Part shown: positions 38,153-48,198 of the stretch, piece after piece
Layout: every line of letters starts with the position of its first letter
How positions within the stretch are numbered: position 1 is the first letter of the stretch
NCBI RefSeq assembly: GCF_007860125.1
Contig: NZ_SJPW01000002.1
Coordinates: 372,001-436,000 of the forward strand
Origin: Rubripirellula tenax
GTDB lineage: Bacteria; Planctomycetota; Planctomycetia; Pirellulales; Pirellulaceae
Direction of reading: 5' to 3'
Length of the DNA stretch: 64,000 bases
Translations under genes and position numbers: made by a program
Notes under the pieces: generated by a model
What the model saw: the letters and a program-made list of their open reading frames with translations, nothing else
Told to the model about the DNA's origin: nothing
Databases searched by the model: none

Positions 38153-39250
38153 ATGAGATTCTTGCTGTTGGTTTCCGTGTTCCTAGGATGGAGTGCTTCG
38201 GCGGGGGCTCAGAACTTTGAAATGTTCGAACCCAACGGTTTGGTCGTTGCGGATGTCGAGATTGGTCCCGGACGATTGGTGATGCACGAGTACGCCGGCA
38301 GCCGGTTGTACTTCAGTCGCGAACCGTCCTACGATTCGTTTGACGGTCGATTCGTTGGTTACTTTCAATTCGAACTCAACCGGATCCTGCGGTTCCCGCG
38401 CGGCGGTTTCGGAGCAATGCAGACGGCGGATCTGGATGATTTCGCGCCGAACTTTCGCATCACCCGTCGGCAGGTTCGCCCGGCCGGTCGCCGACGGGCG
38501 GGTCCGATACCCGGTCCAGGCTATGTCGGGCCGGGCTACATCGGTCCCGGTCATATCCATCCCGGTTTGATCGGACCAGGGCCCATTGGGCCGGTGATCA
38601 TTGGCCCCACCGGATTCGGTCCTTTCGTCCCAACACCAAGTCTTGGCTTTCCGACCGGACCGGCGTTGCCGCAATCGGTCGTGCTTGACTCGCAAACCAT
38701 CCCCAATCCGCCGCTTTCCCCGGTTGCCGTTCAGTTACGAAACGGCGGGCCTCGCGATATTCAAGTCGGCGTGGTCGACCTGCAGAATCCACCCAAGACA
38801 CGCGCGGTCCGGATCGCCGCCGGTGGTATCACCACGGTGACTTTGGAACGCGATGCGGGGGCCCGACAAGTTCAGAACATTCGCGTGGTCACGCCGCTGG
38901 GCGACTTGGAAACTCGCGAGATCGTGAACGATGTACCACCATCGGTTCGCTACGAGATTGTCGTTCACGAGTGGAAGATTCAGTCGGTCGCCATCGATCG
39001 CACCGCGGGCGCCGGTGAAAATCCGATCGAAGACATCAACGTCCACGGCAAGGGAATGGGACGGTTTCCGTTGCCTCCGGGTGACGAACTAAAAGCCGGC
39101 AGTATCGATGTCTATCGGGCGGCACGTTCACAGGGTAACCCGGATGCTGTTGCACCCATTCTTGCAGAGGAAGACGACTTCGATTCGGGACCGGACCCGC
39201 TTGAACGAGCAATTCTTGAAGCTCAGCAGAATGCCCAACGCGGTCGTTAA
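38153..39250 (+). CDS. Secreted Gly/Pro-repeat protein
   Basis: About 365 residues. The ATG at 38153 gives a signal peptide ending at AGAQ near residue 20; an earlier ATG at 38120 adds 11 residues ahead of it. Residues 110-170 hold degenerate Gly-Pro repeats with the pattern GPGYIGPGHIHPG, extended and flexible. The C-terminal part (about 185-300) has beta-like stretches AVQLRNGGPRDIQVGVVDL and RVVTPLGDLETREIV. No enzyme motif is visible. It could be a cell-surface or wall-associated structural protein. Its neighbours are cheR and an FG-GAP lipoprotein, with no sign of an operon. Confidence 0.65.
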   Translation: MRFLLLVSVFLGWSASAGAQNFEMFEPNGLVVADVEIGPGRLVMHEYAGSRLYFSREPSYDSFDGRFVGYFQFELNRILRFPRGGFGAMQTADLDDFAPNFRITRRQVRPAGRRRAGPIPGPGYVGPGYIGPGHIHPGLIGPGPIGPVIIGPTGFGPFVPTPSLGFPTGPALPQSVVLDSQTIPNPPLSPVAVQLRNGGPRDIQVGVVDLQNPPKTRAVRIAAGGITTVTLERDAGARQVQNIRVVTPLGDLETREIVNDVPPSVRYEIVVHEWKIQSVAIDRTAGAGENPIEDINVHGKGMGRFPLPPGDELKAGSIDVYRAARSQGNPDAVAPILAEEDDFDSGPDPLERAILEAQQNAQRGR

Positions 39251-39274
39251 ACGGGCGAGCGAAAAATGAGTGTC

Positions 39275-39289
39275 CGCCCCTTTGGGGCG
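39275..39289. terminator. Short GC-rich hairpin after the Gly/Pro-repeat gene
   Basis: CGCCCC-TTT-GGGGCG is a perfect six-pair stem with a 3-base loop, 25 bases behind the stop codon. There is no T-run, so a terminator role is possible but unproven. Confidence 0.3.
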
Positions 39290-39385
39290 AAGGTTCGCTT
39301 GTGGGCGCAATTGTAAGAATCGACGACACTGATAGCTCGTGAAACAGCTCATTTTCTGTTCATTGAAAGCCGGCGGTACTTTTCC

Positions 39386-42300
39386 TTGACCGTTCTTCGA
39401 GACGACAAGACACGTTCGCGTCGGCATCAGTGCCGCCCATTGCGTTGCGATTCAACTAGCGTTCTTCGATGGCGGACGACGCTGGCTGCGTTCTTCTGTT
39501 TGTCTATCCTTGTGGTTTTTGCTTCGGGTTGCTCCAAGTCCAATACAGTCGAATCACCGCAAGTGGTCGCCGAACCCGAGCCGCGGTTGAAATCGGTTGA
39601 TTCGCTGGAAAGTCGACTTGCCGACGCTGAGAGGTTTCTGGAATCTGGCCAATACGGTGAAGCGACCACCGCGATCGAAGCTGTTTTGATCGAGCAACCT
39701 AATCACGGCTATGGTCAGCTTCTTTCCGCGCAGATCAAGCACGGTCAGGGTAACACGCGAGAAGCACTAGCGATTTTGAACGAGGCAGAAGAAAACTCGC
39801 CCGAGTATGCGGAACGGTTCATCAATGAATCGGCACGCCTTTTGATTTCTGACGAGGATATCATCGGGGCGATCACACAGTACGAACGTTTGCTGAAAAT
39901 TTCGCCTGGGGATACGAAGACGCGTCGCTTGATTGCGTCTTTGTTCAATCAACTTGGCTTGCGTTTTGATGCGAACGAACATTTTCGAGTTTTGTGTCGA
40001 TCCGTGCCGATGGAGATTCACGAACTGCGGTGTTTGTTGGCCCCAACGTCTGATGTTGGACGAACCAAGGCGACTCAATGGGCAAGCCAATCAGACCAGT
40101 CGCTCGTCGATGCACTTGCAGATCTGAACAGAAACCGAATCGAGGAGTGCGTCGCCCAACTCCGAAACGAACCTCTGGTGCAGCAGAAGAATCCAGCGGC
40201 AATGTGTTTGCTGGGATTTGCGCTCAGCATGCAACGTGATGACGATGCCTTTACCCGCTGGTACGCGCAGCGAGAAAAAGCCTGGGATCGGTATCCTGAT
40301 TTTTGGATCGCGATAGGCAATGCAATGACTTTGGCCGGCAAACACGATGACGGAATCCGTGCGTACGCAGCCGCCGTCGCTCGCGAGCCGATGCACCGAT
40401 CGGCCGTTTTGCGACTTGGTCAGTCTCTTGCGGCTGTAGGGCAAACCGACGATGCCAAACTTGTAATGGCACGGGCGAAAGAAATCGGAGACTTGGTCGA
40501 ATTGGTCGGCGAAGTTGCAGCGGCGCCCAAGTCATCCGCGAATGCGTTCAACATTTTGACTTCGGAACAATCGCGAATGGGACAGCCCTATCAGGCTTGG
40601 GCATGGCGGTTCATTGGAACGTCTCTGTTTGATCCACGCAGTGCCACCATGCAACACCATGCAATGGGTTTGGCGAGTGCTAAGTCTTTGTTTGACCGCG
40701 ACAAACAACGCTCAGTTTCGCTTTGCCACGTCAAAGTCGAACCGCTAACGTACGCTGACCTCCGGTCTGATCTTGATAAAGCCACTGAGCCGATAGCGGC
40801 TAGCGATTCACAACGTTGGTCGCAAAATTCCAGCGCAACGCCGGTGTATCAAAATGTGGCACAGCGGACGGGGCTAGATTTTCGATACATCAACGCCAAT
40901 CCTGTGGTGCACAAAGATTTTCTGTTGCATCAGGCTCTGGGTGCTGGGATCGCCTGCATCGACTTCGACTTAGATGGACGCGTTGACGTTTACGCGGCCC
41001 AAGGTGGATTCAATGTCTCGCCACGCAAACGTGAAGGGTCTGAACCGGCATCTTCCAATGCAATGTTCCGCAATCTTGGCAATCGTTTTGTTGAGGTCTG
41101 CACAAAAGCAAACTCGGATGACCTGGGCTATTCAATGGGTGTAACGGCCGGCGATTGGAATCAAGATGGATTTCAGGATCTGGTCATCGGAAACATGTTC
41201 GCCAACACGCTGATGATCAATCAAGGCGACGGGACTTTTCACAAAGCGACAACAGGGAAACAGTGGAACCGTGGCGTTTACACGACCGGTGTTGCCATCG
41301 CCGATCTCAATGGCGACGCCCTGCCTGAAATATTGGAAGTGAACTACGTCGACGACGAACGAATTTTCACGGCGATAAAGTATGGAGCCGATGGCAAACC
41401 ACTTCGGTATCCAGGTCCCACGCAGTTTCGAGCCGGTGTCGATCGCGTCTTCTTTAGCGTTGGCGATGGGTCAATGGCGTCGTCGATTCTTGCCGAATCA
41501 CCGAACGATCCGGATCGGCGGGCCGCGATGGGATTGGTCGTCGGAGACTTCGACGGCAAACCAGGCAACGAAGTGTTTGTCGCTAATGACCAAACGGCAA
41601 ACCACTTTTGGAAAGCGAACCGCTCTGACGTGGACATTCCCAATCGTTTTACGGACCTGGCTCTGGTGCAAGGCGTTGGGCTGGGCGTACGTGGAATGCC
41701 GTTAGCAAGCATGGGAGTTGCTGTGGCGGATTTTGACCACAATGGCCGGCCCGATTTGCATGTCACCACCTTCAATGATGAACTCTCCAACCACTTTCTT
41801 CAGCAGCCAAGCGGCGCGTTTGACGATCAAGTAGTCGCATCGGGAATCGGACGACACTCACGTGAACACGTCGGCTTCGGAACGCAAGCAGTCGACTTCG
41901 ACAACAACTCAACCGAAGATCTTTGGGTTGGAAATGGTCACATCGAAGACTTTAACGATGGCCAGGACTTCAAGATGCCTATCCAACTGCTGATCCATTC
42001 GCAAGACGGTTTCCAGCAGGCGGACCTTCCTGACGACGAGCCCTTTTTTCAAGCGAAACACCTCAGCCGAGCACTGGCGCGACTCGACTGGAACAATGAC
42101 GGGTTGGTCGATGTCGTGGTAGGCGATTTGGAAGAACCTTTGGCTCTTTTGGAAAATCAAACAGAAACGTCGAATGGTTGGGTCAGCATTCAGTTGGTAG
42201 GAACCCGTTGTGAGCGCGATGCGATCGGCGCCAAAATCGAAGTCCAAGCCGGCGGTGAAACGCTCAATTCTTTTGTGTGTACCGGTGACGGATATATGTG

Positions 42301-42463
42301 TCGAAATCAAAATCGCGTGTTCGTCGGCCTTGGCCAGCATGCTAAGATTGACAGCCTTGCCGTTGACTGGCCTGATGGGACAAGGCAAGTCACAACCTCA
42401 TTGTCGGTCAATCAACACATCATCGTTACGCAAGGAATCGACGATGTGTTCGTGTGCGACTGA
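39386..42463 (+). CDS. TPR, FG-GAP (VCBS) and ASPIC/UnbV lipoprotein
   Basis: A 1025-residue exported protein. The TTG at 39386 is the only start that keeps the lipobox FASGC (Cys near 49) close to the N-terminus. Residues 70-400 are helical TPR-like repeats (ADAERFLESGQYGEATTAIE, then the DIIGAITQYERLLKISPGD motif). From about 520 there are FG-GAP/VCBS repeats with Asp-rich loops: CIDFDLDGRVDVYAAQGG, VTAGDWNQDGFQDLVIGN, VAVADFDHNGRPDL and RLDWNNDGLVDVVVGD. The end is an ASPIC/UnbV domain (VSIQLVGTRCERDAIGAKIE). The beta-propeller with calcium sites suggests surface ligand binding. Planctomycetes carry many such proteins; targets unknown. Confidence 0.88.
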   Translation: MTVLRDDKTRSRRHQCRPLRCDSTSVLRWRTTLAAFFCLSILVVFASGCSKSNTVESPQVVAEPEPRLKSVDSLESRLADAERFLESGQYGEATTAIEAVLIEQPNHGYGQLLSAQIKHGQGNTREALAILNEAEENSPEYAERFINESARLLISDEDIIGAITQYERLLKISPGDTKTRRLIASLFNQLGLRFDANEHFRVLCRSVPMEIHELRCLLAPTSDVGRTKATQWASQSDQSLVDALADLNRNRIEECVAQLRNEPLVQQKNPAAMCLLGFALSMQRDDDAFTRWYAQREKAWDRYPDFWIAIGNAMTLAGKHDDGIRAYAAAVAREPMHRSAVLRLGQSLAAVGQTDDAKLVMARAKEIGDLVELVGEVAAAPKSSANAFNILTSEQSRMGQPYQAWAWRFIGTSLFDPRSATMQHHAMGLASAKSLFDRDKQRSVSLCHVKVEPLTYADLRSDLDKATEPIAASDSQRWSQNSSATPVYQNVAQRTGLDFRYINANPVVHKDFLLHQALGAGIACIDFDLDGRVDVYAAQGGFNVSPRKREGSEPASSNAMFRNLGNRFVEVCTKANSDDLGYSMGVTAGDWNQDGFQDLVIGNMFANTLMINQGDGTFHKATTGKQWNRGVYTTGVAIADLNGDALPEILEVNYVDDERIFTAIKYGADGKPLRYPGPTQFRAGVDRVFFSVGDGSMASSILAESPNDPDRRAAMGLVVGDFDGKPGNEVFVANDQTANHFWKANRSDVDIPNRFTDLALVQGVGLGVRGMPLASMGVAVADFDHNGRPDLHVTTFNDELSNHFLQQPSGAFDDQVVASGIGRHSREHVGFGTQAVDFDNNSTEDLWVGNGHIEDFNDGQDFKMPIQLLIHSQDGFQQADLPDDEPFFQAKHLSRALARLDWNNDGLVDVVVGDLEEPLALLENQTETSNGWVSIQLVGTRCERDAIGAKIEVQAGGETLNSFVCTGDGYMCRNQNRVFVGLGQHAKIDSLAVDWPDGTRQVTTSLSVNQHIIVTQGIDDVFVCD

Positions 42464-42726
42464 TGACGGAGGTTGGCTTGGCGCAATCCCGCATGGTGTG
42501 GCGTCCACGCACAACACAGACGATGATGGATGTTGCGCAAATCTGCTTTGCGATCATATTGATCAAGGCATGGACCCTTCATTTTGCCAAGCAACCCAGC
42601 ATGGCGTCCGTAGGGTCACGTTGCTTTCCAAGCTTAACGGTGCGGCCAATCTTGTTCGCAACACGCCGCCCGATGGTCATCAAAAATCACTTGCAGTCAA
42701 CCACGCGGCCTTCAGGTCGTACACTT

Positions 42727-44688
42727 CTAAACACGTCGAATGAAGTCTTCGGCGTAGCTTCGGACCTCGCTGCCGTTAAGCACGTGGACCATACGAAGGC
42801 GTTGGACCTGTTCATCGCTGAAGGACGTTAACGGGACATGGACCAAGTGTTTTTTGTGTCGGCGGGCAAGGCGTTTCCAGCCACTGCCTGGGGGCAACGA
42901 TGACAGCAATGCGATCTCGCGTCCGCGACTGTGCAAGCAGGCTGCGGCGATCAATCGTTCTTCCAGCGTCTCGGTGTAGTCCAATCGTCGATCCTGCCAA
43001 ACGTCGGGAATGACAACGGGTGGATACAAAAACATCGCACCGCCATAGACACTCATGCCGATGCCTGGGCCAACCATTTCTTCTTGATAGTTCGTCGCAA
43101 ACAACGCCAAGGTAGATTCCGTTTTGTGTTCGGCAAACCATGTGGTTCGCCAAGGATAGTCCCGCGGATCCGCCGGCGAATCAAAAAGCATGACGCACGC
43201 ATCAAGCATCCCACGACTGGGCGGAATGACTTTGACATAGATCTGTCGTTCGTACCAATGACGAAGCGTGTCGCGAATGTCGATGCCGTCTTTGACGCTA
43301 GTGGTGAACTTTTCGGTACGTGCCAAATCGTTGCCGATGTTCGAACGGGCGCGATCGATCACGCGGGTGCGAAAGGCTTCGATCAAATCGTCTTCGGGTG
43401 GATAGCTGCATTGGCTGTACGGATTCCATTTGTACTTCCAACGGTCCCTTTCGGTGTCGTTGGGGCGGCGTTGCAATTGCAGTGTACACCAACTGATCGG
43501 CGGACCGGGCAATCGGCTGACCAAGGGTAAAACGTCACCATCAGGCAATCTGGCCTGGTCGATGCCAAGCGTGACCGAAGTTGCCGGGGCCGTTTCAGAT
43601 TTGGGGTCGTGGTATTGATTGGCAAGCTCGGCAACATGCAACGCGAACTGGTCGCCTAGCACTTGCTTTGCCGCCGTCACGATCGTGATCAAATCCGGAG
43701 TCATGCGGCGATGGATCAGCGACAGGTTGCGGATGTATTGCAAACACTTTGACAATAACAAAGGCGTCACGCGGCGGGCGCGGCTGCCGAGTTCTTTGGT
43801 GTAAGAATCTCTGGCCGCCAGCAGCAGCTCTTTCACTCCATCGATTTGCAAGTCATCATCGTCTTCGATTTCCGCACGAGCCCGCTCGTAAAGCGAAGTG
43901 ATATACGGCAGTTCGCCCAGGAGAAACATCAGCGTTCGCGGCGCAACAGGGTAATGCACCGGAGGCGTAACTTCATCATGTTCTGGCTTTGCGATCGCGG
44001 CCGCCGAATGGTTGTCGCTGTTCCTCAGATGCCAGTAGGCTTCGCGTATCCAGGGCCAATCAAGGACGCTGGTCACCAGCAAGACCTTTTCGTAACGCTT
44101 TTCCAGTTCGGTCAGGCGGATCGCCATGTGGACCATGCGATCGCGAGTCTGTTGGTCGGGCGGACGCGTGATGCTGGGAAGCACGGCGGCGGCAAATCGT
44201 TCGGGTGAAACGTGGCGGACCGCAAACGGATCCGGCATGACAGTCGCGTATGGAATGAAATGGTTCGTTTCTAAGTCGATGAATTCTCGGGGCACATGCT
44301 CGCCCATCGCAGCCCGGATCGCCATGATCACGCCTTGGCAAGGATCGATGGGGACGTAGCTGACCGGAAGCGTATCGTCATCTTCATCGTCGCCATCACC
44401 GTCCTCCGCTTCCCAAGGCTTCGGAGCCCAACTTTCCGCGTCGGATTCGAATGAAGATACGGCCGGTTGGATCACGATCGACGGTGTCGGCAAATCCAAC
44501 ACGGCATCCTCAACCGCCACACGAAACGATTCGGGCAATGGGACGGCGACGCAGTCGAACGATTCTTCCAACATCCAACGGCGGACCGTCAAGGCAAACT
44601 GTCCACTGCCATGGACAATCGGCAAAATCGCAATCCGTTCGCCGATGCGAAGCAGTTCGGGAATCCGATTCGATTGCGAAAAAGTCAT
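42727..44688 (-). CDS. Unrecognised 653-residue cytoplasmic protein
   Basis: I do not recognise this protein with confidence. It has no signal peptide or membrane helix. The N-terminus (GERIAILPIVHGSGQFALTV, then VRRWMLEESFDCVAVPLP) recalls proteins of the ChaN/TraB-like fold that begin with a His-Gly loop. An acidic stretch (EAEDGDGDDEDDDT near 92-106) interrupts it. The centre (EKRYEKVLLVTSVLDWPWIREA and the VKELLLAARDSYTKEL region) is helical, and the C-terminus repeats a DACVMLFDSP stretch, then HVPLTSFSDEQVQRL. It is monocistronic and faces a convergent FG-GAP gene. Function unknown. Confidence 0.6.
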   Translation of the reverse strand: MTFSQSNRIPELLRIGERIAILPIVHGSGQFALTVRRWMLEESFDCVAVPLPESFRVAVEDAVLDLPTPSIVIQPAVSSFESDAESWAPKPWEAEDGDGDDEDDDTLPVSYVPIDPCQGVIMAIRAAMGEHVPREFIDLETNHFIPYATVMPDPFAVRHVSPERFAAAVLPSITRPPDQQTRDRMVHMAIRLTELEKRYEKVLLVTSVLDWPWIREAYWHLRNSDNHSAAAIAKPEHDEVTPPVHYPVAPRTLMFLLGELPYITSLYERARAEIEDDDDLQIDGVKELLLAARDSYTKELGSRARRVTPLLLSKCLQYIRNLSLIHRRMTPDLITIVTAAKQVLGDQFALHVAELANQYHDPKSETAPATSVTLGIDQARLPDGDVLPLVSRLPGPPISWCTLQLQRRPNDTERDRWKYKWNPYSQCSYPPEDDLIEAFRTRVIDRARSNIGNDLARTEKFTTSVKDGIDIRDTLRHWYERQIYVKVIPPSRGMLDACVMLFDSPADPRDYPWRTTWFAEHKTESTLALFATNYQEEMVGPGIGMSVYGGAMFLYPPVVIPDVWQDRRLDYTETLEERLIAAACLHSRGREIALLSSLPPGSGWKRLARRHKKHLVHVPLTSFSDEQVQRLRMVHVLNGSEVRSYAEDFIRRV

Positions 44689-44773
44689 GCAGATCAGCCA
44701 TTAACGAGTGAAGCCCACGGTCCATATTTCAATACGGTCCGCGGTTGGATTCCTGAAGGGGGTATTCTAAACA

Positions 44774-44799
44774 ACGCAGGCAACGTTGGATGCCTGCGT
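44774..44799 (-). terminator. Terminator-like hairpin after the lipase-like gene
   Basis: ACGCAGGCA (44774-44782) and TGCCTGCGT (44791-44799) form a perfect nine-pair stem with an 8-base loop. On the minus strand it is followed by TTGTTT, a weak T-run. It lies between the lipase-like gene and the 653-residue gene, both on the minus strand. Confidence 0.5.
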
Positions 44800-44863
44800 G
44801 TTGCTTTGGGAAGATCAGGACCGCGGAGTTTCCGGTTTTCCAGACCCCTTTTTCAACAGGCTG

Positions 44864-45847
44864 CTAGTGCGACTTGATGAAGTCGACGGTCATTTTGTTT
44901 GCACCGGCGTCGTTCATCAAGAAGCTGTGCAGTACTGCGACCGTTTCAATCGCCTCGGCGCCCTCGAGTGTTGCTTCTTCGACACTGACCACAAAATCGC
45001 TGCTGCCGTCGACCAACGGGTTTTGAATCAGGTTTTTCGAGACGTCGCCGGCGATGATCATGAACGGAAAGGGTGGTGTGGCCAGTTTCCCTTCGAATTC
45101 TTTCCATTGCGGTCCCAGTTCTAGGCCACCTTTCCCGGTCAGCCAACCGTAGACGCCCGTCGGCGCCAGTCGGGTGGCGATTGCGGCACCCTGGTTGGGA
45201 GGCCCCAGCATCACCATTGATCGGCATCGACCGAGTACACCGCTGGGGTCACTGGCTCGTTGCAGGTCGCCGATAAGGTGTCGAACGACGATGTTACCCA
45301 TGCTGTGTCCGACGAAACTGAATTGAGTGTCGGTCGGCATCGCTTCCATAATCTCGCGCAACGCCGAGGCATGATCGCCAATCGAGCTGCGGCTGCTGGC
45401 ATAGGAAAACCGGACAACGTTCGTGAATCCAGCCTTCGCGAAGTCTGCTTCCAATGGTTTCATGCAGTGATGGGTGCGCATCAATCCGTGCAGCAACACG
45501 ATCACGTGCTGTGATGTCGCGTCGGGCTTAGCGGTCAACGGTTTCATCCGGTCCAGTTTTGCTTGGCATCCTTCACGCGATCCCCATGCGCGACGAACGT
45601 CGGCATCGTCGATCAACCGCCAGTGGCCAGTCCAGACATTCTGTTGAACGCGAAAGCCGCCGCGATAGACGTGATCTGTCCAAAGCTGGGTGCCGCCGCC
45701 GGTTTTAGTTGGAATATTGAAGTGTGCGGTCATGGAGTCATCAGAGTCCGAAAAGTCGTTTTCATCGGCCGCGGACGATTCGGCCGTCACACCACCAACG
45801 ATCGCAACTGCAAGTGTCAGCAGGGTTATCACCAAGATCGTACGCAT
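44864..45847 (-). CDS. Exported alpha/beta hydrolase, lipase-like
   Basis: A 327-residue protein with a signal peptide over residues 1-25. The hydrolase fold is seen from the oxyanion stretch VIVLLHGLMRTHHCM near 110-125, and the nucleophile elbow GHSMGN (catalytic Ser near 187) in FSFVGHSMGNIVV. A later LGPPNQGAAIA stretch is also lipase-like. The catalytic His is probably near the C-terminus (TVAVLHSFLMND). Substrates may be esters or lipids in the periplasm. It is downstream of the E1-like gene on the same strand with a 139-base gap. Confidence 0.8.
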   Translation of the reverse strand: MRTILVITLLTLAVAIVGGVTAESSAADENDFSDSDDSMTAHFNIPTKTGGGTQLWTDHVYRGGFRVQQNVWTGHWRLIDDADVRRAWGSREGCQAKLDRMKPLTAKPDATSQHVIVLLHGLMRTHHCMKPLEADFAKAGFTNVVRFSYASSRSSIGDHASALREIMEAMPTDTQFSFVGHSMGNIVVRHLIGDLQRASDPSGVLGRCRSMVMLGPPNQGAAIATRLAPTGVYGWLTGKGGLELGPQWKEFEGKLATPPFPFMIIAGDVSKNLIQNPLVDGSSDFVVSVEEATLEGAEAIETVAVLHSFLMNDAGANKMTVDFIKSH

Positions 45848-45986
45848 TCTTTCGTCCCTTCGTCGAAAAAGATCTAAACCAAGGTGGCCGCCAAAGCTTC
45901 ACCACGGCCCCCAACCAATCAGAGCCCGCCAATGACCCAGCGATGCGCAGGGGCGACGAAAACAATTTGGAAAACGCTTCTTTGGC

Positions 45987-47033
45987 TCAACCACCAATGT
46001 AGCGATCACACAGGCCGCGGGCTTCGCTGATCTGGTCCGTTCCCGTGACCACCACCCGTCCGTCGCGGAAAAGGGTGATCGTCGTGGCGTCATTGGGATA
46101 CAGCCGCACGAAAAAGGGCGTCGATTGGACGCGGCCGAGCCCGCTCCACCGGTTGGCCATGCCGGATAAGTCGATTGTCTTGTTGGTGGCGCGGTTGATC
46201 TGCACGGCATCGCGCCCACAAAGGACCGCAGCCGATTCATCCGCGATCCCACGTCCGCCTTCAAGAAATTGATAGTCTGCGTTGGCGCATGCCGGGCAGT
46301 CGCTGGACAACGACAGGGGAATCTCGATTTCGCGAATACGATTGTGCCACAGATCGATCGACAGCATCGTGCCACGGATCACATCACGATTTCCGGACAA
46401 CCACTTGATCGCTTCGGTTGCTTGAAGGCTTGCGATCGTGTGAGTGGCCGCACCGACGACGCCGGCTGTATCGCACGTTTGCACTGCCGAGGCCGGCGGC
46501 GGTTCGGGGACGACGCATCGGAAGCAAGGTTTTCCGTTTCCAGTGAACAATCGGACTTGGCCGGAAGCGCCAACGCAACCGCCGTGCACCCATGCGGTTT
46601 TCGTAGCCAGCGACCAATCGTTCAGCAAGAACCGAATCGCGAAGTTGTCCGCCGCATCGATCACCAGATCAGAACCTCCCAAAAGCTCACGTACATTTCC
46701 AGCGGCCACGTCCGCCACGATCGGCTTGACGCCAATGGTGCTGTTGATCATCCGAATTCGATCGCATGCAGCGCCGGCTTTGGAGCGTCCCTCGCGCGCG
46801 TCGGTTTCATCGTAGAGCGATTGCCGCTGCAGATTGGTCCACTCGACCACGTCGCGATCGATCAACGTTAATTTGCCGACGCCGGCACGGGCCAAAATCT
46901 CTGCAGCCACCGTACCAAGCGCACCGCATCCCAGCACGGCGACCGAAGCAGCAGCAATGCGTTGCTGACCGTTCTCGCCAATCGGTGAGAATTGGATCTG
47001 GCGGGCGTAACGGTTTTCAGGAGAATTGGTCAT
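45987..47033 (-). CDS. MoeB/ThiF/HesA-type adenylyltransferase (E1-like)
   Basis: A 348-residue ATP-dependent enzyme that adenylates the C-terminus of a ubiquitin-fold sulfur carrier such as MoaD or ThiS. The nucleotide site is VAVLGCGALGTVAAEIL (near 30-45) with LIDRDVVEWTNLQRQSLY behind it. Cys pairs CFRC near 175 and CPAC near 265 are the zinc-binding pairs of this family. The C-terminal 90 residues (from RATNKTID) form an extra small domain. No carrier protein gene is beside it, so molybdopterin versus thiamine use cannot be told. It diverges from the EpmA-like gene. Confidence 0.87.
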   Translation of the reverse strand: MTNSPENRYARQIQFSPIGENGQQRIAAASVAVLGCGALGTVAAEILARAGVGKLTLIDRDVVEWTNLQRQSLYDETDAREGRSKAGAACDRIRMINSTIGVKPIVADVAAGNVRELLGGSDLVIDAADNFAIRFLLNDWSLATKTAWVHGGCVGASGQVRLFTGNGKPCFRCVVPEPPPASAVQTCDTAGVVGAATHTIASLQATEAIKWLSGNRDVIRGTMLSIDLWHNRIREIEIPLSLSSDCPACANADYQFLEGGRGIADESAAVLCGRDAVQINRATNKTIDLSGMANRWSGLGRVQSTPFFVRLYPNDATTITLFRDGRVVVTGTDQISEARGLCDRYIGG

Positions 47034-47164
47034 TCGCAGTCACTGGACGACAGGGATGGGCAAAACGCTTGGCGAAAGGCATGTTGACGTGAGCTTGCGT
47101 CCGCCCGAGACGACTGTCCTATCATGAGTTACCGACGCCTTTGAACCAACCCACAGCATCCGAT

Positions 47165-48127
47165 ATGAATCTGCCCCGAATCGACCTGGTCCGCGAGCGA
47201 GCGCAATTGCTGCGAGAATTGCGAGTCTTTTTTGACACGCGTGGTTTCTTCGAGGTCCAACCGCCGTGTCTATCGCGTGATTGTGTCGTCGACGCCTACA
47301 TCGATCCGATCCGTGTTGGATCAAAGCAATTGGGGATCGCCGAAGATCTGCCCGAATACTTATATCTACAAACGTCGCCCGAGTTGGCGATGAAACGCAT
47401 GTTGGCTGCGGGTGCACCGTCGATCTATAGCATCGGGCCGGTGTTCCGAAGTGGCGAATCGGGTGACCATCACAACATCGAATTCACGATGTTGGAATGG
47501 TATCACTTGGGCGCAAACATCGACGACGAGATCACACTATTGGGGGAACTGGCTAGCACGATACTGGATTCGGACGGGTACGATATTTCGAACTACCGAG
47601 ACGTTTTCACTCAGTCGCTCGGTTTCGATCCGATCGATGCACCCGCGTCGACTCTACAGGAGGTGGTCAGCGAGATTGACGAAAATCTCGCCTGTTCGAT
47701 CTCTGGCGATCGAGACCTGATGCTTGACGTCATCTTATCGCATCGAATTCAACCGAACCTCGGCAAAGATCGACCACTGATCATCAAGAACTATCCCATC
47801 ACTCAAGCAGCTCTGGCTCGTCCGGCGATCGACGATCCGAAGTGTGCCGCAAGGTTCGAGCTGATTGCGGGCGGTGTCGAATTGGCAAACGGCTACGACG
47901 AACTGCTGGATGCCGACGTTTTGGTCCAAAGAGCTCAGCAGAGCAATCAGCTACGCCAAGCAGGTGGGCGTCACCCCCTGCCGGTTGAGACTTCCTTGGT
48001 CGACGCCATGCGAAAGGGGTTTCCGGCATGCGCCGGTGTCGCGTTGGGTGTGGATCGTTTACTGATGATGCGTACATCGTCATTGTCGCTTGGGCCGGTG
48101 ATCCCCTTTCCGATCAGGATCGCATAG
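47165..48127 (+). CDS. epmA: EF-P lysine ligase, EpmA/GenX-like
   Basis: A 320-residue stand-alone class II lysyl-tRNA synthetase-like core. Relatives (EpmA, also PoxA or GenX) attach (R)-beta-lysine to elongation factor P. Seen are motif 2 with VFRSGESGDHHNIEFTMLEWYH and motif 3 with GVALGVDRLLMM near the C-terminus, and no tRNA anticodon-binding domain, which separates it from LysRS. Start: ATG at 47165 (MNLPRIDLVRERA); an upstream TTG adds 8 residues. EF-P and EpmB genes are not in the window. The 3' end lies 71 bases before the hemerythrin-like gene. Confidence 0.88.
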   Translation: MNLPRIDLVRERAQLLRELRVFFDTRGFFEVQPPCLSRDCVVDAYIDPIRVGSKQLGIAEDLPEYLYLQTSPELAMKRMLAAGAPSIYSIGPVFRSGESGDHHNIEFTMLEWYHLGANIDDEITLLGELASTILDSDGYDISNYRDVFTQSLGFDPIDAPASTLQEVVSEIDENLACSISGDRDLMLDVILSHRIQPNLGKDRPLIIKNYPITQAALARPAIDDPKCAARFELIAGGVELANGYDELLDADVLVQRAQQSNQLRQAGGRHPLPVETSLVDAMRKGFPACAGVALGVDRLLMMRTSSLSLGPVIPFPIRIA

Positions 48128-48198
48128 CCCGGTCGTTTGTCGCATTGACGCGATCGAAGGGATACAATGCAGACTCTACTCTTATCAAGGATCGAACC

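Noticed and set aside
42454-42831. 125-codon plus-strand frame after the FG-GAP gene
   Set aside because: Overlaps the convergent 653-residue gene and has no ribosome site or family features.
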